Assembly: GCF_009192745.1 (NCBI RefSeq) | Contig: NZ_VTFV01000002.1 | Coordinates: 1,178,001-1,242,000 of the forward strand | DNA from: Arthrobacter citreus | GTDB taxonomy: Bacteria > Actinomycetota > Actinomycetes > Actinomycetales > Micrococcaceae | Direction: 5' to 3' | Length of the DNA: 64,000 nucleotides | In this document: one piece after another, positions 55,664 through 64,000 of the stretch | Layout of the letters: the number at the start of each line of letters is the position of its first letter | How positions within the stretch are numbered: the first letter of the stretch is position 1 | Position numbers and translations under genes: made by a program | The notes under the pieces: model-generated | Told to the model about the DNA's origin: nothing | The model's input: the letters and a program-made list of their open reading frames with translations, nothing else | Databases searched by the model: none

Positions 55664-56639
55664 TCTTGGCCTCGGGACGTTTGACCTTCACCATGAGGAA
55701 AGCGACGCCGACGCACAGCAGGTCGGCCACCGTGAACAGCAGGCGCGAAAGAAGTGCCAGGGCTGTTGCCGCGCCTACGGTTGTCATCGAGGCGAGGGCG
55801 AGGCCAACTATGGCCTCGCGCGCTCCAATGCCGGCGGGCAGCAGGAAGGCCATGACACCAGTGGTCATGCCCAGTGCCAGTGCTCCGGTAAGGAAGAAGA
55901 GGTTGACGACGCCGAGGCCCGCTTCCTGGCTGGCAAGCAGCCACAGGTGCAGGCCGAAGAACGCGTACATTCCCACGCCGAGGACGAAGGACAGGATCAT
56001 TGTCGACGCGCGGATCGGCGTCGGCAGCGGCTGGCGGCGGAACACCTTCAGGACGAGGTTCACCAGGTACGTGACGACGCGGGGATGCATCGCCAGCAGG
56101 ACAACCGGCAGCAGCACATACAGCCACTGGAGCTCGGGTTCCTTCTCCGCCAGGGCAGGAAGCGCAAGGGCACCAACCACCAGGGAAGCACCTACCGTGA
56201 TGCCGGTGCTGATCAAGGAAGCAACGAATACCTGGGCACGGCCAAGTCCGTGCTTGCGGCCAAGTTCCATCTGCAGGACAAACGCCCAGACGGAACCGGG
56301 TACATACTTCCCCAACTGCCCGATCAGGTAGATGTTGTTCAGGGCGCTGCGCTGCTTGACGGCAACGTGATCGCTGTCGAGGATGCCTATCAGCACCACG
56401 CGCCACATGAGCATGCCGAGCAGTACCCCCGGTACCAGAAGCAGGAGCGAGCCGCCGATCTGCCACCAGGTCATGGAGAATACGGTGCTCTTAACCTCCG
56501 GCCACTGCGTGAAGACGGCGTAGGCCGCAGCAGCGAAAACGAGCACCAGCAGCGCCCGCCGTGCAAAGTCGGTGATCTTCTGCCGCTTTGTAGGAGGCTC
56601 GGGCATCGATGCTTCCGGCACCGGACCTTGCAGGCTCAC
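55656..56639 (-). CDS. Lysylphosphatidylglycerol synthase transmembrane-domain (UPF0104) protein
   Basis: 327 aa with about eight membrane spans. Family segments are NNIYLIGQLGKYVPGSVWAFVLQMELGRKHG and LLPAGIGAREAIVGLAL, as in the LPG_synthase_TM family (flippase domain of MprF and related stand-alone proteins). No synthase domain is present. It may move a lipid-linked sugar or phospholipid across the membrane; the GT2 directly upstream (4-base overlap) supports a polyprenyl-phosphate sugar, but this is inference. Confidence 0.82.
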   Translation of the reverse strand: MSLQGPVPEASMPEPPTKRQKITDFARRALLVLVFAAAAYAVFTQWPEVKSTVFSMTWWQIGGSLLLLVPGVLLGMLMWRVVLIGILDSDHVAVKQRSALNNIYLIGQLGKYVPGSVWAFVLQMELGRKHGLGRAQVFVASLISTGITVGASLVVGALALPALAEKEPELQWLYVLLPVVLLAMHPRVVTYLVNLVLKVFRRQPLPTPIRASTMILSFVLGVGMYAFFGLHLWLLASQEAGLGVVNLFFLTGALALGMTTGVMAFLLPAGIGAREAIVGLALASMTTVGAATALALLSRLLFTVADLLCVGVAFLMVKVKRPEAKSE

Positions 56640-57388
56640 CGTGCCGCCGTCCCTGGCTGGGGTACGGAGGCGAAGTCCCGGCGCTGCCCGCGAAGCCTCC
56701 CGAGCCCCAGCCCCATCTTGAGGACATCCTTAGGCCGGACGCTGGTCTGCTTCTCTCCCTGCACCACCGTGAGAGTGACAGGTACTTCCACGATCGGAAG
56801 CTTCTGCATCTCTGCCGCAAGTACGATCTGCGTGCTGAACAGGAAGCCGGGATCGTCGAACTTTTTGTGCATTTTCCGGATCCAGTCCCCATCGACATTG
56901 ATGGTCCCCTGGGAATCACCTACCCGGGAGCCCAGGATGAGCTTGCGGGCAAACTTGAAGCCGGCTGTGCTCAATCCCCGGACAGCGCCCCGGCCTGCCT
57001 GGGAGGCGGGGTGGTCCTTGGAACCGATGACGACTGTGGGGAGTTCCGGAAGGGAAGCTGCCGCCTCAAGGTCGGTGAAACCGAAGGGGAGGTCGTCAGC
57101 GGTCAGCAGCACGCGGCGGCCGGTACTCGCAGCGATCCCGTGGCGCAGGGCGTTGCCCATGCCTTTTTCGCTCTGCAGCACCCGGAAGCGGACGTTTGGG
57201 GTGTCCACTGCGTTTTCAAGGGCTGTCTTGTAGCTGTCGTCCGTGGAACCGTTTTCCACCACGATGATCTCGGTGAGTCCGTCTTTGAGGTAGCTCCGCC
57301 ACTGCTGAAGTGCTGGCGCCAGCACCGGGCCGCTGTTATAGACCGGAATGACGACAGTCAGGTCCGGTGTCGTTTGCTCGAAAGTCAA
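56636..57388 (-). CDS. GT2-family glycosyltransferase (polyprenyl-phosphate sugar synthase-like)
   Basis: 250 aa from the TTG at 57388, which has AGGGA 4 bases upstream; a TTG at 57400 gives 254 aa but has no such site. GT-A fold: TVVIPVYNSGPVLAPAL, IIVVENGSTDDSYKTA, LQSEKGMGNALRHGI and VLLTADDLPFGF with the DxD-like acidic pair. It lacks the C-terminal membrane spans of DPM1-type proteins with flippase fusions, but the flippase-like protein is encoded next. Likely makes a lipid-linked monosaccharide used by the GT-C-like proteins downstream. Confidence 0.82.
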   Translation of the reverse strand: MTFEQTTPDLTVVIPVYNSGPVLAPALQQWRSYLKDGLTEIIVVENGSTDDSYKTALENAVDTPNVRFRVLQSEKGMGNALRHGIAASTGRRVLLTADDLPFGFTDLEAAASLPELPTVVIGSKDHPASQAGRGAVRGLSTAGFKFARKLILGSRVGDSQGTINVDGDWIRKMHKKFDDPGFLFSTQIVLAAEMQKLPIVEVPVTLTVVQGEKQTSVRPKDVLKMGLGLGRLRGQRRDFASVPQPGTAAR

Positions 57389-57488
57389 GAATTCCCTCAA
57401 TGTGTTCAGTGCTGTGATGCGTTGCCTGCCGGCAGGCGTTCACACGACCGTCTCGTCTGAATTTTCGTGGCGCGGGGCTGGCCCGCCG

Positions 57489-60206
57489 CTAGTTGCCGGC
57501 CAAAAGCAGGCCGTCCCAACCGGTACCCAGAATTTGTACGTCCGCCCACCAGCCGGTTCCAGTGACTCGGTAATTATACAGACTACCCCGTCGATCCACG
57601 CCCAAAACGCTGGCCGTGCCGGCGCCCGTGACATCGTGCCCGGCCCTGAGCGTTGCAAAATCCTGCCAGCCCGTACCGACAGTCGCCGGCGCGGCCTGCG
57701 CGAAGCTGCCGGAGGCCGTCCTTCGGTAGTACGCCATATTGCCGGACGGGTTCACTGCCAGAATGTCACTAATTCCATCCCCGTTCCAATCGAGGCTGAC
57801 GAGCTTGAATCCGTTCCAGCCTTCACCGATGACTGTTCCTCCCTGCAGATAGGAGACCCCATCCGGATTGGTGTACCGGCGCAGCTTGCCAGTCGTATCC
57901 CGTGCCAGAAGGCCCGGGAGCCCGGACTGGGAAACCACAGGATCAGGGTAGACGGTCATCGTCTCCCACCCCGCCGTGCCGATGTTGCGGGCACCGCCGA
58001 ACCCGCCTTGTGCGAGGCCGTGGTAGACATCGACTGTCCCCTTGCTCCACTGCACCACGATGTCCATGGTCCCGTCGCGGTTCCAGTCCATGGCATGGAT
58101 CGACTTCACGCCGTGGAAGCCGACGCCGATTTTGGCCGGGCCCTGCAGGGCCCCGCCCAGCATGGCCCGGTAGACCAGGAGGTCTCCGTTCGGGTTCACC
58201 GCCACGATGTCAGAGGCTGAGGAAATTGAGGGCCCTGGCGGAGTCCCAAGCGCCTGGGTGTTGGCCAGGAGATAGGGTCCCCAGCCGCTTCCTGAGGTGA
58301 TGGGCGAATACCAGTAGCCTGTTCCGCTGGCACCGTAATAGCGCAGGTCGCCGTTGGAGAATTCGGCAAGGATACCGATGCTTCCCGGACCGGCGAATCC
58401 GCTGATGCTTCTGAGTCCAACTGCATCCTGCCAGCCGGTGCCGATGGTCACGGGAGCGGCGGCCGCCCCGCTGGCTGTTCTCGCCCTGCTGACCAGGTCT
58501 CCGTTGGCCAGCCGCTGGATGACTTCCTGAACGCCGTCGCCGTTGAAGTCCATAAGGGTGGTCAGCGTGCCGTTGAACCCTGACCCGAGTGCCGCTGGCG
58601 GAGACGCCATGACGCCGCCGCTGGTGTTGGGGTAGAACCAGCCCCTGCCGCGTGAATCCGAGGCCACGATGCCGGGGAATCTCGACGAACTGCCCCAGGA
58701 ACCTACGGAGATGCGCAGCTGGGACCACCCCTGGCCTACGGTGACGGGTCCGGCGAAGCCGCCGCCCGCCAGGCCGTAGTAGACATTGAGGTTGCCTGCG
58801 GGGGTCTGCGCCAGGATGTCCTGCACGCCGTCGGCGTTCCAGTCCGTGGAATGGACCGAGAGCATTCCGGACCATTGGGTGCCAATGGCCAGCGGCGGGT
58901 GGAGCCGAGCACCGCCGGCAGCCCTGTAGTTGAGCAGCGTGCCGTCCGGACCTACAGCCACGACGTCGGCGGCCGATGCAATGGACGGGGTCTGGGGCTG
59001 GCGGACGGCAAAGTCATACAGGGCTGCGTCGCTGCCGTTCCACACGTTCGAGTCGCCGACGAACGGACCGGTGCTGCTGTACTGCCAGACGTTGTAAGTG
59101 TTCCAGCCAGCCGGCATTTGCCCCGGGCCCGCGGTGCTGTAGTTGGCGATGTGCAGGGGATGGTCGTGGAAAGCCGCACTGTTGCCGGTACAGGTGCGCC
59201 ACCAGTCGGTTGTCGTATAGATCATGGGCAGCCGCCCCGTGCGTGCCTTGATGGTCCTTGAGAAATCCGCGATCCAGGCAACCATCTGGGAAGCGGACAT
59301 GTTGTAACAGGTGTTCCCAAGGGAGGAGTAGGGGTTGTACTCGATGTCCAGCAGCGGCGGCAGTGTGCGCCCGTCTGCAGACCAGCCTCCGCCGTTGTTC
59401 ACGAAGTAGTTTGCCTGCTCCGCACCGGAGGAGACGTTCGGGATCGCGAAGTGGTACGCGCCCCGGTACATTCCGACAGTGTGGGATCCGTTGTACTGCT
59501 GCGGGTAATAGGGATTGATGTAGGACGTGGCCTCAGTCGCTTTGACGTAGGCGAATCGGGCGCCCTGGTTCCAGGCACCGAGCCAGTCGACGTTGAACTG
59601 GTGGCTGCTGACGTCGATGCCCTGAATCCCGGCCGGTCGCCAGGTTGACGCCAGCGTCACCACCGATGCCAGCGAGATGCCAGCGGTTTCGTACGCAGTC
59701 CGGGAGTCGTGCACCGCTCCGCGTGCCGAGGGTACGCCGGGATTTTCCGCGGCGGCTGCGGCGGGACCTGCGGGTGCTTCCCCGGCGGAAACCATTTCTT
59801 CGGCTTTGGCCTCAAGGACCTGTTCTTCGAGGGTAGGTACCTGGGGATTCCCTGTTTCCTCAAGCCGTTCCAGGCCCTGCCCCAGCTTCGCGCCCAGTGG
59901 GCCGATGAGTTCTGCGAGCCAGTCCTTCTCCGCGGAGCCGGTCTCCGGAATACTGTCGGCGGGAGTTGCCGGAGGGAGAGGGGTATCTGAACCGGACAGA
60001 CCCTCTGCGCCCTCTCCAGGGCCTTCCTGGGGCAGCGGCGAGGGGGTGGGCGTCGGCACGTCGCCGGTTGCCGGGGCGGTATTTTCGTCGACCCGAAGTG
60101 ACGGTGCCGAATCTTCCGTTACAGCAACCGCCGGGAGGGAACCTGCCGGGAGGGCGACGCTGAGGGCAATCCCGGAAAGGGTCAGCAGGAAGTTTGTGCG
60201 AGTCAT
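57489..60206 (-). CDS. Secreted GH25 muramidase with C-terminal FG-GAP-like propeller repeats
   Basis: 905 aa from the ATG at 60206 (CGGAG 6 bases upstream; ATG at 60227 is a weaker alternative). A Sec signal peptide ends near PAVA. A Pro/Glu-rich linker precedes the GH25 domain (~195-380) with the catalytic acids in GIDVSSHQ and LLDIEYNP. About ten repeats of ~48 residues follow, each of the form DWNxDGxxDILAxxPxGxLxxYR. GH25 cleaves the MurNAc-beta-1,4-GlcNAc bond; the propeller probably binds cell-wall glycan. It may act in remodelling of the envelope built by the flanking genes. Confidence 0.9.
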   Translation of the reverse strand: MTRTNFLLTLSGIALSVALPAGSLPAVAVTEDSAPSLRVDENTAPATGDVPTPTPSPLPQEGPGEGAEGLSGSDTPLPPATPADSIPETGSAEKDWLAELIGPLGAKLGQGLERLEETGNPQVPTLEEQVLEAKAEEMVSAGEAPAGPAAAAAENPGVPSARGAVHDSRTAYETAGISLASVVTLASTWRPAGIQGIDVSSHQFNVDWLGAWNQGARFAYVKATEATSYINPYYPQQYNGSHTVGMYRGAYHFAIPNVSSGAEQANYFVNNGGGWSADGRTLPPLLDIEYNPYSSLGNTCYNMSASQMVAWIADFSRTIKARTGRLPMIYTTTDWWRTCTGNSAAFHDHPLHIANYSTAGPGQMPAGWNTYNVWQYSSTGPFVGDSNVWNGSDAALYDFAVRQPQTPSIASAADVVAVGPDGTLLNYRAAGGARLHPPLAIGTQWSGMLSVHSTDWNADGVQDILAQTPAGNLNVYYGLAGGGFAGPVTVGQGWSQLRISVGSWGSSSRFPGIVASDSRGRGWFYPNTSGGVMASPPAALGSGFNGTLTTLMDFNGDGVQEVIQRLANGDLVSRARTASGAAAAPVTIGTGWQDAVGLRSISGFAGPGSIGILAEFSNGDLRYYGASGTGYWYSPITSGSGWGPYLLANTQALGTPPGPSISSASDIVAVNPNGDLLVYRAMLGGALQGPAKIGVGFHGVKSIHAMDWNRDGTMDIVVQWSKGTVDVYHGLAQGGFGGARNIGTAGWETMTVYPDPVVSQSGLPGLLARDTTGKLRRYTNPDGVSYLQGGTVIGEGWNGFKLVSLDWNGDGISDILAVNPSGNMAYYRRTASGSFAQAAPATVGTGWQDFATLRAGHDVTGAGTASVLGVDRRGSLYNYRVTGTGWWADVQILGTGWDGLLLAGN

Positions 60207-60390
60207 TGGGTCTCCGGTGGTGCGCATGGTGAAGGAGTGAGAGCTGAGACCACACTAGCGAACGAGGGCCCCTTTCTTCCGGAGGCGGCTAACGGGATGC
60301 GAACGGGTCGGCGGAAACGGGTGGCCCGCATTGGGTGCAGGACGATGATGGCCCGCCAGACACGCGCGGGACCAGAGAAGCCTTCCTGTC

Positions 60391-61803
60391 TCAGGGTCGG
60401 GTGCCCAAATGGGTCTTCAGCGCATCCGGCATGGGGCGGGGAAAGAATCCGGCGGCCTTGATTTTGCGGAGGTCCAATGTGCTGTTCAGCGGCCGGGGTG
60501 CGGCGCCGGGTTTGGAGGCGAAGTAGTCTTCAGTGCTCACACCCGTCACGCCGGCAGGATCCGCGCCGGTCAAGGAAAACACATCTGCGGCAATCTCCGC
60601 CCAGGAAGCCTGGGGGCCGTCGTTGGTGAGGTTGTAGGTGCCGTAAGGCGCCCCGGAACCCAGCAGATGGCGTATGGCGCCCGCAATGTCCGAAGCAAAC
60701 GAAAGGCGTCCACGTTGGTCCTCAACCACTGCCGGCGAGGCGCCCCTTGCCGCCAGGGCTGCCATGGTGTCTACAAAGTTGCTGCCTCCACCTACTACCC
60801 AGCTGGTTCGCACAATGTAGTGCTGCGGGACCACGGAGACGACGGCGTCGCCCGCGGCTTTGGTCTGGCCGTACACACCAAGTGGAGAGAAGGGCTCATC
60901 CTCCGTGTGCACTCCTTGCGTGCCGTCGAAGACGTAGTCGCTCGAAACATGGACCAGTGTCAGGCGGTTCTGCGATGCGACCCGGGCCAGCCGGGCCACG
61001 GCACGTACATTGATTTCCCAGGCACGACGGCGGCCTTCCGGCGTCTCCGCTGCGTCCACGGCAGTGAAGGCGGCGGCGTTGATGATGGCGGAGTAATTCC
61101 TCCAGTTCCGTTCATAGGCGGCAGGATTAACCAGGTCGAACTCGGCCCGGCCGGCGAACTCCACGCAGGCGTCGCCGTCGTACGCTTTGCGCAGCGCCTT
61201 ACCCAGCTGGCCGTCGGCACCCAGCACGAGGACACGCCGCGGTTTCATCGGCGCCACGTCCGCCAGACGGGGATGTGCCTTGTCCTTCTCCGACAGCTCA
61301 GCCTGTTCCAGAGGGATCGGCCAGTCGATAGCGGCGGTCTCATCCGCAAGGTTCAGGAAGGTGTACTGGTCCTGCGCGTCTGCGCTCCAGTGGTCGTTCA
61401 CCAGGTAGGTGTAAGCAGTGTTGTCTTCCAGCGTCTGGAAGGCGTTGCCCACCCCGCGGGGAATGAAGATCGCCTGGCCGGGATCCAGCTCGGCAGTAAA
61501 CACGGTACCGAAACTTGGACCTTCGCGGAGGTCCACCCACGCGCCGAAGATCCGTCCGGTGGCAATTGAAATGTACTTGTCCCAGGGCTCGGCGTGGATG
61601 CCCCGCGTGGTTCCGGTCTTTTCATTAAAGGAGATGTTGTTCTGGACCGGGCCAAAGTCCGGGAGCCCCAGCTGGAGCATCTTTTCCCGCTGCCAGTTTT
61701 CCTTGAACCAGCCGCGGTTGTCCCCGTGGACGGGAAGGTCAAAGAGTACGACGCCGGGGATGGGGGTTTGGTGGGCGGTGAGCGTCTTCGAGAATTCAAC
61801 CAT
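60391..61803 (-). CDS. rmlCD: Fused dTDP-4-dehydrorhamnose 3,5-epimerase / reductase (RmlC-RmlD)
   Basis: 470 aa. The N-terminal ~185 residues are a cupin epimerase (GDNRGWFKENWQREKM, TTRGIHAEPWDKYI with the catalytic His, IPRGVGNAFQTL). The rest is an SDR reductase (VLVLGADGQLGKALRKAY, VSSDYVFDGTQG, the YGQTK catalytic Tyr-Lys pair). It performs the last two steps from dTDP-4-keto-6-deoxyglucose to dTDP-L-rhamnose. The ATG at 61803 comes 5 bases after the rmlB stop. The fusion is complete, with no frameshift at the junction. The 162-base gap before it (60228-60390) holds nothing I can identify. Confidence 0.93.
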   Translation of the reverse strand: MVEFSKTLTAHQTPIPGVVLFDLPVHGDNRGWFKENWQREKMLQLGLPDFGPVQNNISFNEKTGTTRGIHAEPWDKYISIATGRIFGAWVDLREGPSFGTVFTAELDPGQAIFIPRGVGNAFQTLEDNTAYTYLVNDHWSADAQDQYTFLNLADETAAIDWPIPLEQAELSEKDKAHPRLADVAPMKPRRVLVLGADGQLGKALRKAYDGDACVEFAGRAEFDLVNPAAYERNWRNYSAIINAAAFTAVDAAETPEGRRRAWEINVRAVARLARVASQNRLTLVHVSSDYVFDGTQGVHTEDEPFSPLGVYGQTKAAGDAVVSVVPQHYIVRTSWVVGGGSNFVDTMAALAARGASPAVVEDQRGRLSFASDIAGAIRHLLGSGAPYGTYNLTNDGPQASWAEIAADVFSLTGADPAGVTGVSTEDYFASKPGAAPRPLNSTLDLRKIKAAGFFPRPMPDALKTHLGTRP

Positions 61804-61808
61804 CGCCG

Positions 61809-62825
<1,017 letters not shown>

Positions 62826-62835
62826 CTATGTAAGT

Positions 62836-62848
62836 GTGCAGTATGCAC
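62836..62848. promoter_or_regulatory. Palindrome GTGCA-N3-TGCAC between rmlA and rmlB
   Basis: An exact 5-bp inverted repeat in the 43-base divergent gap. It overlaps CAGTAT (62839-62844), which sits 6 bases before the rmlA ATG and could be its -10; on the other strand TACATA (62832-62827) could be the rmlB -10. A protein bound here would affect both promoters. Confidence 0.45.
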
Positions 62849-62850
62849 CC

Positions 62851-63720
62851 ATGCGCGGAATCATACTTGCCGGGGGGACCGGATCCAGGCTGCATCCAAT
62901 TACTCAGGGCATCAGCAAACAGCTTGTGCCCGTGTATGACAAGCCAATGGTCTATTATCCGCTGACTACCCTGATCCTGGCTGGAATCCGGGACATCCTC
63001 ATCATCACCACTCCGCACGACCACGATCAGTTCGTGCGGCTCCTGGGCGACGGGTCCCGCTTTGGCATCAACCTGACGTACACGGAACAGCCGGACCCTG
63101 ACGGGCTGGCGCAGGCCTTTATTCTTGGGGCCAACCACATTGGAGACGACAGCGTTGCCCTGGTCCTAGGGGACAACATCTTCTACGGGCCCGGAATGGG
63201 CGCCCAGCTGGGCCGCTTCAGCGAGGTGTCCGGCGGGTCGATCTTCGGTTACTGGGTTGCGGACCCAACGTCCTACGGCGTCGTTGAATTCGATTCACTG
63301 GGACGGGTGATTTCCCTTGAAGAGAAGCCGGCAAAACCGAAAAGCAGCTACGCAGTTCCTGGACTGTATTTCTACGAGAACGACGTCATCGATATAGCCA
63401 AGAACCTGCAGCCCTCGCCGCGCGGAGAACTTGAAATCACCGACGTGAACCGCGTTTATCTCGAAGAAAACCGGCTGCATGTAGAGATCCTTCCCCGCGG
63501 CACGGCATGGCTGGATACCGGTACCTTTGACTCCCTGAACGATGCGTCCAACTTTGTCCGCACCGTTGAGAGCAGGCAGGGACTGAAAATCGGATCTCCG
63601 GAGGAGACCGCCTGGCGGCAGGGATTCCTCTCGGACCAGGAGCTGCGCGACCGTGCTGAACGCCTCGTCAAGAGCGGCTACGGACAGTACCTCCTCGGGC
63701 TGCTGGACGCTGCGGCCTAG
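62851..63720 (+). CDS. rmlA: Glucose-1-phosphate thymidylyltransferase
   Basis: 289 aa, full length. The N-terminal nucleotide-binding [31 protein letters not shown] is exact family sequence, and [28 protein letters not shown] and [15 protein letters not shown] follow. It makes dTDP-glucose from dTTP and glucose-1-phosphate, the first rhamnose step. The frame is open upstream to 62701, inside rmlB, but the family start is the ATG at 62851. Confidence 0.97.
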   Translation: MRGIILAGGTGSRLHPITQGISKQLVPVYDKPMVYYPLTTLILAGIRDILIITTPHDHDQFVRLLGDGSRFGINLTYTEQPDPDGLAQAFILGANHIGDDSVALVLGDNIFYGPGMGAQLGRFSEVSGGSIFGYWVADPTSYGVVEFDSLGRVISLEEKPAKPKSSYAVPGLYFYENDVIDIAKNLQPSPRGELEITDVNRVYLEENRLHVEILPRGTAWLDTGTFDSLNDASNFVRTVESRQGLKIGSPEETAWRQGFLSDQELRDRAERLVKSGYGQYLLGLLDAAA

Positions 63721-63754
63721 GCTTTCTCCCTACCGCAAGCAGCCGAGTGGCGGG

Positions 63755-63763
63755 TTATCCACA
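63755..63763 (+). promoter_or_regulatory. TTATCCACA word upstream of the TadA/CpaF gene
   Basis: Third perfect copy of the DnaA-box-like 9-mer, 134 bases before the start at 63897. Further downstream TATCCT (63804-63809) is a possible -10. The 176-base gap after rmlA contains no other clear element. Confidence 0.5.
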
Positions 63764-63896
63764 TTAGGTGCCCTTCACTCTCGTCAGCCGCGGGATATTC
63801 CCTTATCCTCGCCGGCATGGCCTCACTGGCCTGCAGGAACAGTCTCAGTCTCGATGCCGCGGCAGGAAGGCCGGGGCAGGATCCGGGGGAGCATGA

Positions 63897-64000
63897 ATGG
63901 ATGCGGTGCGAATTGTCGAAGACGAGGTGCGCGAGCTCATCCGTGTCCGCGGACTGGACCCGGTACGCCAGGTAGGTGAAGTCCGGCGCCTGGTCGACGC
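63897..64000 (+). CDS. tadA: TadA/CpaF-family pilus ATPase, N-terminal fragment (cut by window end)
   Basis: Only 34 complete codons are visible. They read MDAVRIVEDEV then RELIRVRGLDPVRQ and EVRRLVDA, which matches the start of actinobacterial TadA/CpaF secretion ATPases (annotated there as conjugal-transfer-associated ATPase). GGGGGAG (63885-63891) lies 5 bases before the ATG at 63897. The catalytic domain is outside the window. This ATPase would power the Tad/Flp pilus system whose CpaB/CpaE-like parts are encoded at 28.8-30.7 kb. Confidence 0.72.
   Translation, partial: MDAVRIVEDEVRELIRVRGLDPVRQVGEVRRLVD

Noticed and set aside
55536-57233. 565-codon plus-strand frame across the flippase-like and GT2 genes
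   Set aside because: Shadow of three coupled minus-strand genes; no motifs or ribosome-binding site.
57424-57437. 14-bp palindrome between the lysozyme and GT2 genes as a terminator
   Set aside because: Continuous palindrome with at most a 5-bp stem and no T run on either side.

Overview
The window looks like the chromosome of a high-GC actinobacterium, most probably a member of the Micrococcaceae (Arthrobacter and relatives). It contains the actinobacterial signatures MtrA-MtrB-LpqB, WhiB1, a PdtaS-type kinase, the 180-kDa-class NAD-glutamate dehydrogenase and GlfT2. Gene neighbourhoods match the order known from Mycobacterium: etfB-etfA ... iscS-mnmA ... metE-like; mtrA-mtrB-lpqB-comF-hpf-secA-Rv3235-like; pdtaS next to whiB1. 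The genus is an inference from gene content. I saw no rRNA, tRNA, CRISPR array, phage, integrase or IS element. Coding density is very high and most genes have typical GC-rich codon use.

Layout. 1-10.3 kb is housekeeping: the 3' end of an HtrA-type protease, electron-transfer flavoprotein, a PIG-L hydrolase, TrmL, a J-domain protein, cysteine desulfurase with MnmA, chorismate mutase and a cysteine-free MetE-like protein. 10.4-15.9 kb is a minus-strand MoxR/DUF58/DUF4350/DUF4129/membrane-protein operon. 16.2-26.2 kb is the mtrAB-lpqB envelope-stress locus followed by comF, hpf, a YcaQ-type glycosylase and secA. 26.2-30.7 kb has poorly characterised genes (Rv3235-like, LysM protein, an unknown protein, a small helix-turn-helix protein) and a CpaB/CpaE-like pair of a Tad-type pilus system. 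30.8-38.2 kb holds the large NAD-GDH, PdtaS, WhiB1 and a small membrane protein. 38.3-42.3 kb is a giant FHA-FtsK/SpoIIIE ATPase resembling EssC of type VII secretion, without visible substrates.

42.7-63.7 kb is a cell-envelope glycan region: glf, glfT2, wzm, wzt (galactofuran chain synthesis and export), three genes of a Wlb-type diacetamido uronic acid pathway, several membrane glycosyltransferase-like genes, a lipid-flippase-like protein, a GT2 enzyme, a secreted GH25 muramidase with about ten beta-propeller-like repeats, and the dTDP-rhamnose genes (a fused rmlC-rmlD, rmlB, and divergent rmlA). The window ends inside the start of a TadA/CpaF pilus ATPase gene.

Non-coding signals. Seven genes have a TANNNT hexamer exactly 6 bases before the start codon, which predicts leaderless transcripts. 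A near-consensus CRP site lies upstream of whiB1. A perfect TTATCCACA word occurs three times, each time between genes: upstream of the CpaB/CpaE pair, upstream of glf and upstream of the TadA/CpaF gene. A palindrome sits between rmlA and rmlB. Perfect or near-perfect stem-loops lie at 468-506, 37160-37213 and 50382-50419.
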